Shown here piece after piece: positions 59,255 through 64,000 of a stretch of DNA of 64,000 nt (position 1 is its first letter; every line of letters starts with the position of its first letter). The stretch is taken from assembly GCF_036711975.1 (NCBI RefSeq), contig NC_091966.1:38571501-38635500 (forward strand), read 5' to 3'. The stretch comes from Onthophagus taurus. Lineage: Eukaryota > Arthropoda > Insecta > Coleoptera > Scarabaeidae. Below the pieces are notes generated by a model. The model was not told where the DNA came from. It made no database searches and worked only from the letters and a program-made list of their open reading frames with translations. The translations under genes were made by a program, and so were the position numbers.

Positions 59255-59700
59255 AAAATTGGAAGAATACTAATTGGACGATAATTAGAATAATCATGAT
59301 GATCCCCTTTTTTGTGAAGTGGCACCACGGACGTAAACTTCAGCGCATCAGGAAAAATACCGGAATCAATAGATGCGTTCAGCAGTCTGACAAGCGGGAG
59401 AAAAATTGTAAGAAATTGTAAATTTAACCATTTGGCACAATGGGTAGATGGTAAGCCCAGCTTACTGTCTTGCTGAAAGTACATTGAACATATAAAATTT
59501 AAGGGTAATTGGATTTACATCGCTCCAATAACGACAATGCTGGGAAGAAACAATGTCATTTGTTGAAAAGCTATCTGAAAAGCACAGTCTTTCTGATTTG
59601 GTCTCTTTGTCTGCCTCTTTATGGATAATATAGAACACGTTTCCAAATTTTTTTTCATCAGTTTGCGAGGCCCACATGAGCTATTCTTGTGTCCGGATAT
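59255..59700 (-). mobile_element. LINE reverse-transcriptase domain 1 relic
   Basis: The minus strand encodes LVRLLNASIDSGIFPDALKF, then SVVPLHKKGDHHDYSNYRPI and SILPIFSKVYER, a clear first RT block of CR1/Jockey-like LINEs. Weaker upstream frames run to about 59700. The palm with the YxDD box is absent. Confidence 0.72.
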
Positions 59701-60142
59701 TTTTGCTAGAATTTTTGTATAATTACACGAAAACATGATTCACTAGACTTAATCTCACCAACATAAGTTGTAATATACAATGTATGTAATGTATAGTAAT
59801 GGTTTCTATGGTTACATATCATAAATTGAATTACAATTTCAATTTTCAATTTAGAAAAAAGTCCAATTTTTACATAAAAATTGGAATAATTAGTTAACTT
59901 TTATAGTTAGAGTATAAAGTTGATGCGATTTAGTAGTTTGAACATATCCGACGCATTATTTATGCTGAGATGTTTGAAAAATCGATCCGAGCAATCGAGT
60001 CTTCCTCACCAACCCAACCCAACCCATGCAGTATAATTTAAAATGATGTAATTATTCTTAGCTACTTCAATCATTTCTGTTTAATGTCTAGAGTCTGAGT
60101 AATCTATACCATGCAAGTTTGAATTTCTACTGTAAATATATA
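59701..60142. other. AT-rich DNA with a short (CCAAC)n run
   Basis: No gene is seen. ACCAACCCAACCCAACCCA lies near 60004-60024. It is too short to call a telomeric or satellite tract. Confidence 0.5.
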
Positions 60143-62124
60143 CAGGGTCATCCACGATGACCGTCCATTAGAACTTTACAGGGTTCTGGCCAATACAAAA
60201 ATTTGAAAATTCAGATTTAAGTATTATTAATTGCGTTCTCTTCGACTAAAATATTTTCAGATTTCTAGCACTTCCGGTTATACCGGAAGTCGCCACCTAC
60301 TTTATTTTTTTAAATGGAATACCCTGTATATTTTTACCTATTTGGATTTGTCTATTTTCAAGGTTTATGAATAACTTTACTTTTTGCAATTTGATTCGGC
60401 CGTTCTCGAGTTATTCTAGAAAAATCTGCTCCTACAGACATTTGTTTAAAAAAATCTGAGAACACTCAATTTTCGGGATATCAATTTAGGATTCAGAACA
60501 TGCTTAAGCAACATGATGGAGTATGTTTTGGTGGTGAGTACGGCTCTCTAGAACGTTTGGTCACTTTACTATGGCACGTTACTTTTTGGAAACTTGGAAG
60601 TACCATAACTTCATTTTTTTAAATGGCACCCCCCATATTTTATTACTTTGTCGTCTTCGGTGTCTCATTTTACATCTTTTATATCCTATATGTCCTATAC
60701 CTAACATTTATAGTTTGGGAGATAATTAGGGTTTTTTGAAAAATGCACACATATCATATCGATATTTAACCTAGTGTGCCATGAATACCTAGTGTATAAC
60801 CATATGAACTGGCCTTTTGAAAATTTGCAGACTTCTGTGTTTGATGCCAACTTTTTACTAAAATATTTTCAGGTTTCGGGTGCTAGCGGTTACACCGGAA
60901 GAGGTGACAATTTTCATATTTCAAATGGAACAGCCTGTATTTCATTACATTTTTGAAACTTTTGTTCAATTTCAGGCCCCTTGTATGTTGCAGCCGATAC
61001 GTACGCGCAATTATTTGGTTGCACTCTATATAAATTATTATCAAATTCAAATAATTCTTATTACTAAATTCCAAACGTGACATTTCTTGAGAACAGATCA
61101 CTACAAAAAGTAAGCTAGTCATCACACCAACAGAAATAAACCATAGCTTTAGCAAATGTCAAACTGTTTACTCTTTCCTTACTGATCTTCTGATAATACA
61201 TAACCACAACAACATTCCCAACATCAATTTTTTTTCCTGCGGTCAAAGTAGATGATTTATAAATTATAAAAAGTAACGTTGTAGTTGACGTTTTTGATTG
61301 AAAAATGTTATAAAACTCAGGGTGTTCCATTTAAAATATAAAATTGTCACCTCTTCCGGTGTAATCACAAGTACCTGGAACCTGAAAATACTTCAGTTAA
61401 AAAGCTGGCATCAAGCATCACAAGTCTGCAAATTTTCAAACCTACACTTCATTCGGTTATTCACTAGGTCGCACTAGGTATCCATGACACACTAGGTTAA
61501 ATATCGATATTTGTGTGCATTTTTCAAAAAACCCTAATTATTTCCCAAACTATAAATGTTAGGTATAGGACATATGGGATATAAAAGATGTAAAATGAGA
61601 CACCGAAGACGACTAAGTAATAAAATATGGGGGGTGCCATTTAAAGAAATGAAGTTATGGTACTTCGAAGTTTCGAAAAAGGAACGTACCATAGTAAAGT
61701 GACCGAACGTTCTAGACAGCCATACTCCAAAAACATACTCCATCATGTTGGTTAAGCATGTTCTGAATCCTAAATTGATATCCCAAAAATCGAGTGTTCC
61801 CTGATTTTTTGAACAAATGTCTACTAGAGCAGATTTTTCTAGAAAAATTTGAATAACTCGAGAACGGCAGAATCATATTGCAAAAAGTAAAGTCATTCAT
61901 AAACCTTGAAAACAGACAAATTCAAATATGTAAAAATATACAGGGTATTCCATTTAAAAAAATAAAGTAGGTGGCGACTTCCGGTATAACCGGTAGTGTT
62001 AGATATTTGAAAATATTTTAGTCGAAGGGAACGCAATTGATAATACTTAAATCTGAATCTTCAAATTTTTATTTTGGCCAGAACCCTGTAAAGATCTAAT
62101 GGACGATCGTCGTGGATGACCCTG
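60143..62124. mobile_element. Modular long palindrome with mariner-type ends
   Basis: The ends are TA|CAGGGTCATCCACGATGAC and GTCGTGGATGACCCTG|TA. Two arms of about 800 bp (60143-60938 and about 61318-62124) mirror each other with modest divergence around a ~380-bp spacer. Terminus-like texts recur inside each arm: GGAATACCCTGTATATT near 60318, GGCACCCCCCATATTTT near 60625 and GGAACAGCCTGTATTTC near 60927, each preceded by TTTAAATG- or TCAAATG-like bases. So each arm looks built of three modules. No transposase is found; short open frames here are chance. Confidence 0.78.
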
Positions 62125-62126
62125 TA

Positions 62127-64000
62127 GAAAGAAGCTTTTGGGTTACCCAGATTAGTTAAACTTGCAACGACTACTACTGCTCAAATTTCCGAGATACACT
62201 TGAGGGTTACAAGAAACATTATCCAACAATAAAGTTAATATGATCAATTAATATATATCAAGTTGAAACCCAACCTTAGGCATTATGAACCATGATTCGT
62301 ATCATTTTATCTTTTATTGATTATCATCTCAATCGCCAAGATTGTTCCTTAGATAATCGAAATGAGTATGCTTGCTAAGCGTAATGTTCTTGACATCAGA
62401 TTTCAAAATGAAATCCGTTAGTGATTCAAAAAACGAACGAATCGTTAACGTCGTGTTAAATCTCGATTAAATACACTATAAAACCGATCCGTATGCATAG
62501 TTTTGTATGACTTTATTTTGAAAATTGTGGTTCAGGTTTGCTTGTCCTGTCACTTTAATTTAACATTAATCAATTATAAAAGTAGCACAACATATTTAGT
62601 GTTACAACGTTACAAATTATATTATGTCAAGATCTTGTTTACTTAACAGAATAGTAAACTCGGTAAATGTAAACTTTAACAAAACATCCTGATTATCGCT
62701 ATTAAATCTCTATTAACTTGATAAATATATATAAAACCAGTTCTTATGTATAGTGTTGTAAAGCTTCATTAATGTGTTATTAACTTTTGTAACTGTTCGT
62801 TAACTAATTAAAAAAGAGTCATGTCTTGTGATGTTAAATCTGGATTATAGTGATAAATGTTTATAAAGCCGGGCCTATAGTTCGCTTGATAAGCGGCATG
62901 TTAATTAAATGCAACATTAACATGAAGCGATATCCAATCAAAAGTTAAGAGAGGTCGAATAACGAGCTGTTAAATTTTGATTAACTTTGTAAATGGAGAG
63001 AACATAACCCAAATTTCATGTTATCCATATTATTGTATTAACATTGTTTATAAATCGGTGATTAAAAGTAATACAAAAAAAGTATTAATGAAAAACTTCG
63101 TATTTATTATTTTCATTACGTATAAACTAAGGTCAAGGCAATAAAATTTAAAGTTACATGTTTATGTTTACTGTTACAAACTTTTATCAGTTACAAAAAA
63201 TAAAAAAAATAATTAAGTTCATGACCTTTTCATCTTCAAAGTGCATTTTATTTTCAATCCGACGTAAAAATCAAATACACAAGCCATTATTTCTTGTTTA
63301 GATAGAATTAAAACCCAACTTTTTTTGACAGGTCGCAGGATAATTACGACGAATATCATAAAGCTTTCATTACTCGTAAACGAAACGAGCTTAATCTTCA
63401 TTAATTCGACACACGTCAACCTTTTGGGTGCGCGCAAGTTCCAGGTAGCCGTGTAATAAAACACCTACATTCGGAGATTTCGTTTCGAGGTCGGATTTGC
63501 GGTAAATACCAACGTAAAGCTCTCCCGTCACGACCGTGACGTTAAGCTTATAAGTTTGAATGCGGGAATACGTCTGGCCGGCTGAATTACTCGGATCCGG
63601 CCGCGAAAGCTCCATTTGTCAACGCCGCCGCGTGCGAGATCTCTCTTTCCTCGGGTGAAAAATTCAATAAGATCGAGGGGAGAAATGTGCCCGGACAGAG
63701 TAAATGTTACCTTTTTTTATCTTGACTTTTTTTTGAGAGTGGGTATTAAGTATCAGAATAAATTGGATTTTTCGAAACGCATCTCTTTCTTTGATATTAT
63801 CGATTTAGGATTATTTTTATTATTAGTTTGTGTAACAGATGATAGAATATATAAATGAACTCTCGGATAACGTTTGAAACTATAGTTTTGTCCTCATTTG
63901 CAAGTGTAATCGCCCGAACTGTAAGTTGCGGTTCTTAGTAGAGTCGGATTTGTTACTGAAATAACGACTCAAAACTTTTGTTTATTAAATTTTCGAATAC
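62127..64000. other. Intergenic DNA to the window end
   Basis: Short motifs recur in 62.4-63.0 kb (GTTAAATCT(C/G)GATTA, ATAAATATATATAAA and GTTAAC-rich phrases), suggesting a very degenerate repeat. The GC-richer end (63.4-63.7 kb) gives overlapping open frames without motifs. No gene is supported. Confidence 0.45.

Noticed and set aside
60004-60024. (CCAAC)n run as telomeric repeat
   Set aside because: Only about three to four units; does not match TTAGG or known beetle variants.

Overview
The window is nuclear DNA of an insect. It is AT-rich, the genes are split by very short GT-AG introns of about 50-60 nt, and it is full of arthropod-type transposons. A beetle is the most likely source, judging only from the look of the P450s and repeats; nothing here fixes the species.

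The only host genes I can support are four tandem cytochrome P450 genes of CYP4-clan type, all on the + strand: copy A (1382-5699), B (33994-35701), C (40305-42022) and D (48943-50654). Each keeps an N-terminal membrane anchor, PGP hinge, I-helix GGH(D/E)T, ExxR and a heme loop FGYGxxxCPG, so all four look able to encode full-length proteins (475-479 aa). B, C and D have identical exon lengths in six exons. A has five exons because one intron is missing exactly, while its fourth position holds a 2.7-kb intron packed with dead LINEs. B-D share a short promoter block 84-86 bp upstream of the ATG. The likely role is NADPH-dependent oxidation of lipophilic substrates at the ER.

The rest is repeat. 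2.5-5.0 kb: Jockey-like LINE broken by a second LINE with a 14-bp target duplication. 12.0-15.4 kb: reverse-strand LINE relics. 17.4-23.0 kb: a ~178-bp satellite and a mariner-type transposase gene split by a 1.9-kb long-inverted-repeat element. 26.4-31.0 kb: a transposase-like relic, a hammerhead-ribozyme inverted-repeat element and a 382-bp satellite containing a mariner-type element. 35.9-39.4 kb: a second ribozyme element and a hAT relic holding a 361-bp satellite. 43.6-46.2 kb: a Harbinger element with an apparently intact transposase, abutting a mariner relic. 52.2-59.7 kb: several LINE fragments and a MITE nested in a MITE. 60.1-62.1 kb: a 2-kb modular palindrome.

The most notable observation is a pair of related 0.5-1.2-kb elements (27041-28202 and 35971-36445). 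They have inverted arms, a shared ~31-nt one-sided tail, 12-14-bp target duplications and hammerhead ribozyme motifs with palindromic stem III. The ribozyme stems differ between the two elements but keep their base pairing. They look like non-autonomous Penelope-like elements or a related ribozyme-driven retroelement.
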